Below are positions 25,895 to 33,967 of a stretch of 64,000 nt of DNA, one piece after another (position 1 is the first letter of the stretch; every line of letters starts with the position of its first letter). The notes below the pieces were generated by a model. It searched no databases, was not told the DNA's origin, and was given only the letters and a program-made list of their open reading frames with translations. The translations under genes and the position numbers were made by a program. The DNA comes from Bog-532 sp963830385 (GTDB lineage: Bacteria > Actinomycetota > Actinomycetes > Streptosporangiales > Streptosporangiaceae): the NCBI GenBank assembly GCA_963830385.1, contig CAWHMD010000006.1, positions 62,001-126,000 of the forward strand. The letters are read 5' to 3'.

Positions 25895-26118
25895 TGATCT
25901 TGATCACCGCATATTCCCGCGTTCCGGACATCCAGCAGAGAGCAGAGGCGATTGGCGGGAGGTTTCCTCGTCCACGTCGATGACTTCGGCGCCGCATCCT
26001 CGCGGATGGCATCGCGGGTGCGGTTCGTCACAGCACCGGCACAGAGCCCTACGGCCAGGTCGGCGTGTTCCTGGACATCTCCGGCAACAAATGGGACCTT
26101 ATCGGTCCCGCACCATAA
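25895..26118 (+). pseudogene. VOC-type protein remnant
   Basis: The last 30 codons read STGTEPYGQVGVFLDISGNK and WDLIGPAP, ending at a TAA, the normal C-terminal strand of PhnB/VOC proteins. Upstream, VHVDDFGAASSRMASR in another frame fits the preceding helix. No start or first module is seen. A degraded gene; family confidence moderate. Confidence 0.4.
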
Positions 26119-26487
26119 GGCCGACAGCTCGCGCCTGCCATATGCAAGGACTGCTGCTATGGGGTGACGAACGCCCATTAGCGAAGGCCGCGGCCATTCG
26201 CGGTGCGCGGTTCATCTGGTCCGGGATTGACGCGCTCTTCTGCCGCGTTGCTGACTTGAACTGGCGGCTGGGCCCGGTCTACCTCCTGACCTTCTTGAAG
26301 CCCAGGCGGGGACAACCGGACCAGCCCTTACCGCCAGGTTGGCCAGTCTCCGCAACCGTCGATAAGCCAGCGACGGACCTCGACAGACTTACTGCTTCTG
26401 CGGCCAATCGTTAGTCCGGGAACGTCCCGCAGGGGCCAAGTGCCCGCCAGCCGGAGATGTCCGATCCGGCGCGACCGGGACCAGGAC
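26119..26487. other. Gene-free stretch
   Basis: I see no credible gene, RNA or repeat here. Open frames lack ribosome binding sites and family motifs. Confidence 0.35.
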
Positions 26488-26859
26488 CTACGGGGTCCGT
26501 TCGGATCGGGGTAGTTCCCTGGCGGCTGAGGCCAGCTGTCGCCGGGCAGAAGCCGCCACCGGGTACACGCGGCGCCGGCGCTCCAGCAGGCGCCTGGTAC
26601 TTGCGACCGCGACCTCGGCGAGCACCGGGGCCATCATGTCGACTGCGGCCGCCAGTGCACGCTGCAGCAAGGCGGGACGGCGCCCGGGCGCGGGTGCTGG
26701 CGACCAGGTGACCGTGACCGACTCCCACCATCCCGCGCTGCGGATGATGCCCGCTGCTTCCTCACGCCGCCAGTGTCCCCGGGACAGCTGCACCTGCTGC
26801 CGCCACGGCCCTTGACCCTCGTGGGGTACGGAATGACTTGAAGCATCTCGCATACCCAC
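26488..26859 (-). CDS. Hypothetical protein, doubtful
   Basis: A 123-codon frame starting MGMRDASSHSVPHEGQGPWR. The middle (LQRALAAAVDMMAPVLAEVA) could form an amphipathic helix, and the C-terminus is arginine-rich. I do not recognise the family, and the start has no strong ribosome binding site. The frame may be accidental in such GC-rich DNA. Confidence 0.3.
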   Translation of the reverse strand: MGMRDASSHSVPHEGQGPWRQQVQLSRGHWRREEAAGIIRSAGWWESVTVTWSPAPAPGRRPALLQRALAAAVDMMAPVLAEVAVASTRRLLERRRRVYPVAASARRQLASAARELPRSERTP

Positions 26860-26944
26860 ATTGTGCGCCGACTTCGGCCGGTCGTCACCAGCGAAGCATG
26901 GTCTTCCAGGGATGCACCAAGCGAGCGGCTCCGTAGTCCGGGCG

Positions 26945-27436
26945 ATGAATCTGACCCCGCCGGTTGTGCCCTACCCGATCATCTTCTTCGTGGTGCTCGG
27001 GATCGTCGCCGTGGTGCTGCTGCGGCGCTGGCGCGGCGGGAAGATCATCCGGGGCATTGGCGGCAGCCCTTCGGGTGTCCGGCGGGCCGGCATCTCGGTC
27101 GGCTGGGGAGTACTGACGGCGTATCTGCTGGCCGGCTGCTTTGCGGTGCTGGCCGGCCTGGCGATCAGCGGGGTGGCGACCTCCGGTGACGCGAACATCG
27201 GCACCGACTACACGCTCAACACGATCGCCGCCGTGATTCTCGGCGGTGGGCAATTGACCGGCGGCAAGGTGTCAGGGGCGGGGACGGTGCTCGGGGCGCT
27301 GGTCGTCGGCCTGATCGGCGCGGTGCTGACGTTCCTGCACATCGACGCCGCCTACGATTTCGCTGCCGAGGGGCTGGTCCTGCTGATCGTCGTGAGTCTT
27401 CGGCTGCTTGGCTCCCGGAGGGCGGTCCTCGGATGA
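26945..27436 (+). pseudogene. C-terminal half of an RbsC-like ABC permease
   Basis: About 160 codons with four membrane segments. The stretch YPIIFFVVLGIVAVVLLRRW, then IRGIGGSPSGVRRAGISVGW, VTSGDANIGTDYTLNTIAAV-like core (here VATSGDANIGTDYTLNTIAA) and VILGGGQLTGGKVSGAGTVL correspond to residues about 170-330 of BPD_transp_2 permeases. The first half is missing, so it cannot form the usual eight- to ten-helix subunit. Its stop overlaps the next permease (ATGA). The break lies near 26945, beside gene-poor DNA. Confidence 0.75.
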
Positions 27437-28425
27437 GCGATCTCGCCAGGTACGGGGGTGGCATGCCGTGGGTCCGCCGGCTGGTTTCCAGGCGGCGGCA
27501 GCTGTCGTGGGGATGGTCGTACCTGGGGGCCCTGGCCATGTGGCTGGTGGTGACTATCGGCGTGGGGCGGGGCGGCACGGGGACGCTGGTCGAGGCGGCC
27601 ATCGTGGGTTCTTTCTACTTCGTCGCCGGCTCAGGCCAGATGTTCGTGATCGCGCTCGGCAACGGCAATGTCGACCTGTCAATCCCCTACGCGATGACCG
27701 TGTCGGGCGTCGTGGCGGTCGATGTCATGAACGGCACCAACGGGCTCATGGTCCCCGGACTGCTGCTGAGCGTCGCGGTGGGCCTCGCGGTCGGCATGAT
27801 CAACGTCTTCGTGGTGCGGGTGATCCGCGTCGAGCCGATCATCGGCACGCTGGCGGTGGGATTCATCCTCGAGTCGGTCGCGGTCCGACTCACCAACGCG
27901 ATCTTCCCTCCGCAGCCGAGCCCGGACCTCACCAGCTTCACGGTCATGAAGGTAGCCGGCGTGCCGGTGATGCCGGTCGTCTTCATCGCCGCGGCAGTGC
28001 TGCTTGCGCTGGTCTCCGGCCGGTCCCTGTTCGGCTGGGGCGTGACCGGCTACGGCCAGCGCGCCGAAGCGGCCATCCTGGCCAAGCTGCCGGTCCGCCT
28101 GGCGATCACAGGCGCGTACCTGCTGAGCGGCCTGTTCGCCGGCCTCGCCGGCGTGCTGTTCGCCGCCTACAGCGGCGGGGCCTCGCTGGACGCCTCGGCC
28201 CCGTTCCTGCTGGGATCGATCGCCGTCGTGGTTCTCGGTGGCTCGTCGATCGCCGGCGGCGAGATGTCCTTCGCCGGCGTGTGGGGTGGCGCGCTCTTCC
28301 TCACCCTCATCTCGACCGCGGTGACCGCCCTCGGGCTCTCAGCGTCCTGGCAGGACATCATCGAGGGTTTCGTCATCGTGCTGGCACTGTCAATTCAGGG
28401 CCGGCGCGGCAACACCGCAGGGTAA
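27433..28425 (+). CDS. RbsC-like sugar ABC transporter permease
   Basis: A 330-residue inner-membrane subunit of a ribose/xylose-type (BPD_transp_2) importer, with about nine helices. Typical stretches are MFVIALGNGNVDLSIPYAMT, VVRVIRVEPIIGTLAVGFIL, GYGQRAEAAILAKLPVRLAI (EAA-like coupling loop) and VVVLGGSSIAGGEMSFAGVW. Such systems need an ATPase with two nucleotide-binding domains, a binding protein and usually two permeases. Here only half of the partner permease precedes it and no ATPase or binding protein is seen, so the transporter is probably orphaned. The start overlaps the preceding stop. Confidence 0.88.
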   Translation: MSDLARYGGGMPWVRRLVSRRRQLSWGWSYLGALAMWLVVTIGVGRGGTGTLVEAAIVGSFYFVAGSGQMFVIALGNGNVDLSIPYAMTVSGVVAVDVMNGTNGLMVPGLLLSVAVGLAVGMINVFVVRVIRVEPIIGTLAVGFILESVAVRLTNAIFPPQPSPDLTSFTVMKVAGVPVMPVVFIAAAVLLALVSGRSLFGWGVTGYGQRAEAAILAKLPVRLAITGAYLLSGLFAGLAGVLFAAYSGGASLDASAPFLLGSIAVVVLGGSSIAGGEMSFAGVWGGALFLTLISTAVTALGLSASWQDIIEGFVIVLALSIQGRRGNTAG

Positions 28426-28620
28426 CGGCGATGACGGTGGGAGCCAAGGACGCCGTAGTAATTCTTGTCGCCGATCAGGACCTGGCCGGCCCTGCTCTTG
28501 ACCAGGGGGCTCGGCGGTAACCATGCCGGTCAAGGAAGGCGACCGGCAGACCCTGCCGGGTGTAGACCAGGCCCAGCCGTAGCCCCAGAACAGCGGTACT
28601 CGGAGGCGGCAGGCCTTTGA
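28426..28620 (-). pseudogene. DDE transposase remnant (IS982-like)
   Basis: On the minus strand GQVLIGDKNYYGVLGSHRHR follows LRLGLVYTRQGLPVAF in a neighbouring frame. GLPVAF, then a spacer and (L)IGDKNYYG, is the order seen in IS982-type DDE transposases as I recall them. Several stops interrupt it and both ends are missing. Confidence 0.45.
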
Positions 28621-28839
28621 AGGGTGTGTAACGGCCTGACCGGTCAGGCACGCTGCGGGCGGCGCGACCGTCACGGACGATGGGCCCGATTCTCCGTGCC
28701 ACGGAGACGCACAACGTCCGACCCGGGGATACCCGCAGGCCAAAAGCCGCCTTTTGTCCGGCTACGTCGCGCTGTCCAGCCCCGTCAGCGGCACGTTTGG
28801 CTCTTGATCTTGAAATCTTGGCACTTGACCTTGAACAGT

Positions 28840-28857
28840 CGCGTTCGAAATAACGCG
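28840..28857. repeat. Inverted repeat beside the left tRNA fragment
   Basis: CGCGTT, CGAAAT, AACGCG, seven bases before the tRNA-derived sequence. It is conserved exactly at 55794-55811. A candidate recombinase binding site or hairpin. Confidence 0.5.
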
Positions 28858-28863
28858 TTGACC

Positions 28864-28913
28864 TGGAGCCCCGTTACGGAATCGAACCGTAGACCTTCTC
28901 CTTACCATGGACA
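28864..28913 (-). other. tRNA-Thr(GGT) 3' fragment, att-like, left copy
   Basis: The minus strand holds the anticodon arm (GTCCATGGTAAGGA, anticodon GGT with a seven-base ATGGTAA loop), a variable region, a T arm TACGG-TTCGATT-CCGTA, and an acceptor end GGGGCTCCA. The 5' half (acceptor strand and D arm) is absent, so it is not a working tRNA. Integrases of actinomycete elements commonly duplicate such 3' tRNA ends as att sites. The second copy is at 55818-55867. Confidence 0.75.
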
Positions 28914-29044
28914 CTCATTCCGTCTGAGAGGGTCCCGCTGGGTCGCGTCAGTGCAGTTCAGGGCGATAGCGCCGTCTGGCTGGCACGGACGCGGTCCGGC
29001 GTTAACCGGGGCCGTTGTCACTTGGTTTGTCACTGGCTTTCCGG

Positions 29045-29066
29045 ACCTCACTACCGAAGGTGAGGT
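29045..29066 (+). promoter_or_regulatory. Hairpin covering the ribosome binding site of the 81-aa gene
   Basis: ACCTCAC, eight-base loop, GTGAGGT. The 3' arm contains GAGG, six bases before the GTG at 29072. The same stem (one pair longer) precedes the second copy at 55998-56021. Folding would hide the ribosome binding site. Confidence 0.55.
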
Positions 29067-29071
29067 TCCCA

Positions 29072-29317
29072 GTGGGTACCCGAATCGATGACGACTACAT
29101 GACCGCCGAGTTCGGCGGCCGCGTGATCGCGACCGCGCGGTACAGCCCGGACGCGGCGGCTGATGGGCAGGGCGCGTGGATCGTATCCGGTCTCCCCCGC
29201 CACCAGTTCACCCGGGACCAGGCGATCACGGCCATGGTGCTCGCGGAACGGCTCGCCGCCGGCTACGGCGACGATGACCTGTTCGTCATCGGGTGGCGCG
29301 AGGAACTGGGCCTGTGA
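29072..29317 (+). CDS. Small conserved protein of an integrative-element module, copy 1
   Basis: An 81-residue protein starting at GTG 29072: TRIDDDYMTAEFGGRVIATA, followed by GLPRHQFTRDQAITAMVLAE and RLAAGYGDDDLFVIGWREEL. It is soluble and acidic, with a likely alpha/beta fold. I do not know its function; small proteins next to DUF2637 genes occur in actinomycete integrative elements. Its stop overlaps the following GTG. The paralogue at 56026-56271 is about 80 percent identical by eye. The start is fixed by the GAGG in the hairpin and by agreement of both copies. Confidence 0.72.
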   Translation: MGTRIDDDYMTAEFGGRVIATARYSPDAAADGQGAWIVSGLPRHQFTRDQAITAMVLAERLAAGYGDDDLFVIGWREELGL

Positions 29318-29904
29318 CGGACCGGCTCATCCGGATCACCACGGCGCTGGCGGTAGTGACGGTGGCGGTGGTCGCCGCGGTCATCTCCTACCAGCATGCG
29401 TTCGAGCTGGTGCGCTCACACGGGGAGTCCGGGGTGACGGCGCGGCTGCTGCCGTTCACGGTGGACGGGCTGATCTGGGCGGCGTCCATGGTGGTACTGG
29501 ATGCCAGCCGCCGGGGCCAGCCAGTACCACGGCTGGCGGCCTGGAGCCTGGGCGCCGGGATCGTGGCCACGGTCGGCGCCAACCTGGCACATGGCGTCGG
29601 GCACGGCCCGGTCGGTGCCTTGGATAGCGCCTGGCCCGCGCTGGCGCTGGTTGGTTCGTTCGAGCTGCTGATGATGCTCATCCGCACCGGGCGCGATGGC
29701 CACGTCGGTGCCACTGAATCCGAACCGCGTTACCAGCCTGCACCACTGCTGGCGCAAGAAGCACCACTGGAACTGCCGGCTGCGCCAGGCCTGGAGCAGA
29801 CGGTTCGCGCACGGTACGAGGCGGGCCACAGCCAGCGCGCCATTGCCCGAGAACTCGACATCGACCGCCGAAAGGTCAAGCGCATCCTCGACCAAGCCGC
29901 CTAA
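29314..29904 (+). CDS. DUF2637 membrane protein (Spd-like), copy 1
   Basis: A 196-residue protein with four membrane helices in residues 1-125 (TALAVVTVAVVAAVISYQHA, LLPFTVDGLIWAASMVVLDA, AGIVATVGANLAHGVGHG, AWPALALVGSFELLMMLI), the DUF2637 pattern. The C-terminal part ends in a helix-turn-helix-like stretch, RYEAGHSQRAIARELDIDRR, then KVKRIL, as in HTH_38/Hin-type domains. DUF2637 proteins are found in conjugative plasmids and integrative elements and are linked to spread of DNA within mycelium. The GTG start overlaps the previous stop, so it is coupled to the 81-aa gene and under the same hairpin. Confidence 0.82.
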   Translation: MTDRLIRITTALAVVTVAVVAAVISYQHAFELVRSHGESGVTARLLPFTVDGLIWAASMVVLDASRRGQPVPRLAAWSLGAGIVATVGANLAHGVGHGPVGALDSAWPALALVGSFELLMMLIRTGRDGHVGATESEPRYQPAPLLAQEAPLELPAAPGLEQTVRARYEAGHSQRAIARELDIDRRKVKRILDQAA

Positions 29905-30028
29905 CGAAGGGCGTCGTCTACTTCAGGACCCAGCGACATCGGCCAGTGCGGGGCGTAATGTTGCCCAGATGGGTGGAGCTGACTACCGGTAAGCTAGCAG
30001 TGAGACTTCAGTTAGTGTCGGGGTGTTC

Positions 30029-30709
30029 ATGATCAAACGGATTATCTGCCTAGCAAACTCCCGGAAATTGGGAGATAGATGCGTTGCCGGTCGCGAATTG
30101 CTGGAAGGCGGACGCGTGGGTCCATGGATACGTCCCGTTAGTGCCCGCCCAGACGAGGCTATATCACTGTCCGAAATGCGCTATGCGAATGGCAACAATC
30201 CGCGTCTACTCGACATAACCAACATCCCATTCGTTGAGTCGCGCAGCACAGCCAATCAACCCGAGAACTGGCTGATCGACCCGAGGTATTACTGGGAAAA
30301 GGTTGGTGAGTGCAGCTATGATAACGTTCGGTTTTTGGCTGATGTAAATGGCACCCTCTGGGTTAACGAAAGAAGTACTAATTACAACTTGAATGACTAT
30401 GTACTGACCGAAGAAGCTAACAACGCCGGCTGTTCACTTAAGCTTATTTTGGTCAACGATCTACAACTATGTGTATTTACTACTGGTCAAGGCTTTGGGA
30501 ATCCGAAGCGTAGAGTTCAGGCTATATTCTCTTTCAACGGTACAGATTATCGTCTATGGGTTACGGATTCGGTCATCGAAGACTCATATTGCTCGCGGGC
30601 GAACGGTACTTATAACGTAGGCTCGTGTTACTTGACTATTAGCCTCGCCAATCCTTTTCACGACTGCTGTTATAAAGTCGTCGCTGGCGTCATTGGAGGA
30701 ATCAGGTGA
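30029..30709 (+). CDS. OB-like domain protein of a DUF488 cassette
   Basis: A 226-residue soluble protein, MIKRIICLANSRKLGDRCVA, then GRVGPWIRPVSARPDEAISL and WLIDPRYYWEKVGECSYDNV. Its beta-rich two-part layout resembles the dual-OB-domain proteins that I associate with DUF488 neighbours; the assignment is tentative. Cysteines are frequent near the end (YCSRANG, CYLTI, DCCYKV). ATG 30029 is chosen; GTG 30023 is the alternative. Its stop overlaps the next start (GTGAGG). The base composition is far less GC-rich than the flanks, showing recent transfer. Confidence 0.6.
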   Translation: MIKRIICLANSRKLGDRCVAGRELLEGGRVGPWIRPVSARPDEAISLSEMRYANGNNPRLLDITNIPFVESRSTANQPENWLIDPRYYWEKVGECSYDNVRFLADVNGTLWVNERSTNYNLNDYVLTEEANNAGCSLKLILVNDLQLCVFTTGQGFGNPKRRVQAIFSFNGTDYRLWVTDSVIEDSYCSRANGTYNVGSCYLTISLANPFHDCCYKVVAGVIGGIR

Positions 30710-31317
30710 GGGTCGTATATACGATAGGACACTCAACGCATTCCCTCACAGCGTTTGTCGAGCTGTTGAAAGCTGTCGGCATAGTAGCTATTGCAGATGT
30801 GCGTTCTAGTCCATACAGCAGGCACAATCCACAGTTTAACCGGGAGGCTTTGCAAAAGACCTTGCGTAGCTATCGTATTGCATACGTTTTCCTCGGCGCC
30901 GAACTAGGAGGGCGAGGCAACCCTCACTCCGAACATGATGAGAACGGCCGCATCGAATATGCGTCTATCGCCGGGTCGAAGCTATTCAGTCAGGGTTTGC
31001 AGCGGGTCCAGGCAGGAAGTGCGCGAATGAGCTTGGCCCTGATGTGTGCTGAGAGCGATCCGCTTGATTGTCATCGCGGCATTCTTATAAGTCCAATATT
31101 GGCCGCCAGGGGTAGACCAATCATGCATATACATGCAGACGGGCACCTTGAACCGCATGACATAGCGGAGAGACGGCTCCTACGGCTGTTTGGCTTGCAT
31201 CAGGCAGATCTTTTTCGGACCGAGGATCAGATCCTAGCGGAAGCTTATCGACGTCAAGAAAAACGTATCGCGTACGTTGCGCCAGACATACCTACAAAAG
31301 AAAATACGGCTGGATGA
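30706..31317 (+). CDS. DUF488 protein A
   Basis: A 203-residue DUF488 protein starting at GTG 30706 (VRVVYTIGHSTHSLTAFVEL). Signatures are IADVRSSPYSRHNPQFNREA, YVFLGAELGGRGN, and the C-terminal LALMCAESDPLDCHRGILIS, in which the paired cysteines and histidine may form an active or metal site. DUF488 is widespread, of unknown chemistry, and sometimes found in defence-type islands. It is coupled to the OB-like gene before it and to a second DUF488 gene after it by four-base overlaps. Lower GC than its surroundings. Confidence 0.85.
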   Translation: MRVVYTIGHSTHSLTAFVELLKAVGIVAIADVRSSPYSRHNPQFNREALQKTLRSYRIAYVFLGAELGGRGNPHSEHDENGRIEYASIAGSKLFSQGLQRVQAGSARMSLALMCAESDPLDCHRGILISPILAARGRPIMHIHADGHLEPHDIAERRLLRLFGLHQADLFRTEDQILAEAYRRQEKRIAYVAPDIPTKENTAG

Positions 31318-31754
31318 GACTTTATACTATTGGCTTCACAAAAAAGTCCGCGTCTGAATTTTTCGGCACTCTGCGTGCCGCCGGGGTCAGGCGAGTCGTG
31401 GATGTGCGCCTTAACAATGTGTCTCAACTCGCTGGATTTACTAAAAAGCAAGATCTAGCTTACTTTCTTCAGGAGATTGACGCGATTGATTATTTGCATG
31501 CGCCGCTCTTGGCCCCCACCCAGCCCCTATTGGATTCATATAAAAAACGGGGCTGCAAGTGGAGCGAGTACGAGCGCGGATTCCTCGAATTGATGAAAGA
31601 ACGAAAGATTGAGACCTCTTGGGCTTCGCAGATGCGTGAGAGTGACTGCCTGCTGTGCAGTGAAGAAAGACCTGACCATTGTCACCGCCGTCTCGTGGCC
31701 GAATACCTTACAGCCCGCCTCGGCAATATAGAAATTCAGCATCTAGGTGTCTGA
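31314..31754 (+). CDS. DUF488 protein B
   Basis: A 146-residue, shorter DUF488 protein: MRLYTIGFTKKSASEFFGTL, VRRVVDVRLNNVSQLAGFTK, LHAPLLAPTQPLLDSYKK, and a final CLLCSEERPDHCHRRLVAEY, the same Cys-x-x-Cys/Cys-His-Arg arrangement as protein A. It is a distinct subfamily rather than a tandem copy, since the middle parts differ. Its ATG overlaps the stop of protein A. The three genes form one translationally coupled low-GC cassette ending at 31754. Confidence 0.85.
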   Translation: MRLYTIGFTKKSASEFFGTLRAAGVRRVVDVRLNNVSQLAGFTKKQDLAYFLQEIDAIDYLHAPLLAPTQPLLDSYKKRGCKWSEYERGFLELMKERKIETSWASQMRESDCLLCSEERPDHCHRRLVAEYLTARLGNIEIQHLGV

Positions 31755-32150
31755 CGTTCACTACTGTCTACGTACCTTCCAACGATTCTTAATCGCGGAG
31801 GTTACCGAAAGGTTCGTGCACCCAAACCCGGCAAGCCTGGGCCCGGCCGCCCGCCAGGATCAAAGAACCGCCTCCCCGCACCACGCCACGACGTGGGCAA
31901 AACGACCAAGAGGCAGCGCACGCTCCAGACACGACGCGAACGCGCAGGTTAAAGAACAAGCTAAGAATCTGAGGCGGCCGCCACTGGGCTGATGCATGCT
32001 TTTAGCTGGCTCGATAATACCTTGATTCCATTCCATAATTCAGGATGGCGCAAAGTGCACAAATCGCGGTCCGCCTGTCGCCAAGCCCGCCATCGCCGAC
32101 GCGAAGGCTGCATGTTCTCCATATCGAGTTTTACGCCGGGCTACGTCTGA
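31755..32150. other. Gene-free stretch between convergent genes
   Basis: About 400 bases between the DUF488 cassette and the convergent HerA-type gene. No credible coding frame. Composition moves back towards higher GC. No clear terminator hairpin. Confidence 0.35.
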
Positions 32151-33440
32151 TTAAGAATTGTCTCCTGGCAAGTCACCAAAGTGTGGCAGGCTTGTCCGGA
32201 TTCGAGCCGGGCCATTCCATGAAGCTGCATTCTTTCGTTCGCTAGCAGATAGGCCTGCTTCCTTTGCTGCAGTCGGGGGGTACTGATTACTGTTAATCTT
32301 ATTTTTCAAGGCCTCAAGTGTTAGATCCCCGAGGCGTACGCCGTTTCTTCCGGCTTGTTCGGAGATCCACCCTTCGTTTTCTTTTAATCCACTCATTCGG
32401 CCGGAATGTAGTGACAAACAATGGAGCCTGCGTAAGGACAACGGCGAGAATGGCCCAGCAATCATGTACGGGTACTGGCTAGTCTGCTCGGGATTTGCGA
32501 AGGTGCGGTAGAGCTGTAGCGAGTCCTTGGAGTCGATGTGGTCCTCAATGGCTCGAAGGTCGGACGTTCCAAGTCCGTAGCCGCAAATGCGTACGCTCAA
32601 CATGTCGAAGATCGTGGGGTTGAGGCTTCCGATGTTCTGCGTAATGTACGTCCAGCCGGCCCCGTACTTGCGGGTCTCGCGAGCGCAGTCGGCTAGCTGA
32701 TTGGTCAGCGCTCGAATCTCATTCGACAGTTCGCCCCGTGGCGGAGGAGCGTACCGATGTGCCTCGTCGAACATCACCATCGTGTTGAGCGGATGTTCCT
32801 CCTTGTACGATCTTTCGGCTACGGAGCGCATCATCCCTACGATCATTCGCAGCAGCCTCGCCTTGAGACCCGCGTCCTCCAGGATCTTCAAACCACCGAC
32901 GGTGGTATCGGCACCGTCATCCTCTGCGTGCGCCGACATGTCGATCACAATGTACGGGCGCGGGCTTCCAGCAGTCGGATCGAGTACCCCCGATAGCACG
33001 CCCCATAGCGATCGGCGGTGCCCACCGGTCAGATTCTGCTTAGTGAACAACGAGTGCAGCGGAGCCCAGCTTCGTAGTGCACGGTCCCAGCCGACCCCCG
33101 ACTTGGCCCGCTGGATGGCCGAGCGGATCTCCTTGCGGCGGTCAGCCGACTTAATGAGGCCCTCGACGACCTTTTGGTCATCGAGGTGATCCAACAGAGC
33201 ATGAAGCAAGTCTTCTGACGACCTATCTGTCCAGCCCTTGGTGTCTTCGAGGAAGTCGCGGATTACACGGCTGGCATTCTGCATCGTTATCTCGTGCTGC
33301 ATATCAAGACGGTCGAAGAACTCCGTACGTGTGAGCATCCCGCACAGCAGGTCCGGATCAGCCACACACGGCCACCCGAACCGATCAACCTCGCCGAGCA
33401 CCGGATCCGCCGGAAGCAGGTCCTCGGCGGACTCACTCAC
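32151..33440 (-). CDS. HerA-type ATPase lacking the P-loop, probably 5'-truncated
   Basis: A 429-residue protein with the second half of a HerA/VirB4-type ATPase. Walker B is NTMVMFDEAHRYAPPP, followed by ALTNQLADCARETRKYGAGW, TYITQNIGSLNPTIFDMLSV and YGLGTSDLRAIEDHI. No GxxxxGK(S/T) Walker A occurs anywhere, and the N-terminal HAS-barrel is also missing. The frame begins at an ATG at 33440, and an IS-like terminal sequence lies at 33592-33612, so an insertion or deletion probably removed the first third. HerA pumps DNA with the NurA nuclease, or works in defence islands with other effectors. It is convergent with the DUF488 cassette. Confidence 0.75.
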   Translation of the reverse strand: MSESAEDLLPADPVLGEVDRFGWPCVADPDLLCGMLTRTEFFDRLDMQHEITMQNASRVIRDFLEDTKGWTDRSSEDLLHALLDHLDDQKVVEGLIKSADRRKEIRSAIQRAKSGVGWDRALRSWAPLHSLFTKQNLTGGHRRSLWGVLSGVLDPTAGSPRPYIVIDMSAHAEDDGADTTVGGLKILEDAGLKARLLRMIVGMMRSVAERSYKEEHPLNTMVMFDEAHRYAPPPRGELSNEIRALTNQLADCARETRKYGAGWTYITQNIGSLNPTIFDMLSVRICGYGLGTSDLRAIEDHIDSKDSLQLYRTFANPEQTSQYPYMIAGPFSPLSLRRLHCLSLHSGRMSGLKENEGWISEQAGRNGVRLGDLTLEALKNKINSNQYPPTAAKEAGLSASERKNAASWNGPARIRTSLPHFGDLPGDNS

Positions 33441-33967
33441 GAGTACTACGCCGCCTGACCGCCCCCGCTGCGGAAACGCAGGTCACACGCCGAGTCGTAT
33501 TTCCGGGGCCACAGGGTCCCTGGCCCGGAAACGAACTACGGAATTGACCGGTGGCCAAAGCCATCCTCGTCCTGCAAGCTCACAGACCAAAGCAGGATGA
33601 AAAAGGTTCACTGTGACCATGCCATCCAGCGTGCCCAGCAACGGCGAGCGCTATGCTCCCCCGGGCAGCCGGGCCGGGCATACCCGCTTTTGCAAACCTG
33701 TCAATGATCAGCGAAGACTGGCGTTGGCCGTCATGGTTGACATGGCCGCCATCCCGCCTCACAATCAGGCCATCAGGGCGAAGCGACCCCGAATGGCTGG
33801 ACCGTTCGTGACTTGCGGGTCGGTGGTTGTGTGAATGAACTGCATGGTGTCGCCTCGGCTAGCCCATAAAGTCCAGTCCGGGAGGAGACGATGAGCTGGC
33901 AGTGGATGAGCACCGTTCAATCGATCGCTTGTGACTGCAATCCTAATTCTCAAGAAGTGCCGAGCCG
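33441..33967. other. Gene-free stretch with an IS end remnant
   Basis: About 530 bases separating the truncated HerA gene from the five-gene operon. At 33592-33612 lies a CAGGATGAAAAAGGTTCAC sequence that matches the terminal repeat of the IS5-type elements near 49.9, 51.2, 54.4 and 56.9 kb. The start region of the operon, including its promoter, must be in the last 200 bases, but no clear -10/-35 pair is visible. Confidence 0.45.

Larger units (their letters stand above)
28690..29904 (+). repeat. Direct repeat module, left copy
   Basis: About 1.2 kb closely similar to 55640-56858 in the same orientation. In order it holds a GATTCTCCG-type segment, a CGCGTT-n6-AACGCG hairpin, a tRNA-Thr 3' fragment, tandem TTGTCACT motifs, a hairpin over a ribosome binding site, an 81-aa gene and a DUF2637 gene. 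It reads as the end module of an actinomycete integrative element. No integrase gene is recognised beside it. Confidence 0.8.

Noticed and set aside
28864..28913. A functional tRNA-Thr gene
   Set aside because: Anticodon loop, T arm and acceptor end are present, but the 5' acceptor strand and D arm are missing upstream. It is a 3' fragment, as is the copy at 55818-55867.
31747..31992. An 81-codon frame after DUF488 protein B
   Set aside because: It has no ribosome binding site, low-complexity residues and no recognisable family; it is probably chance.
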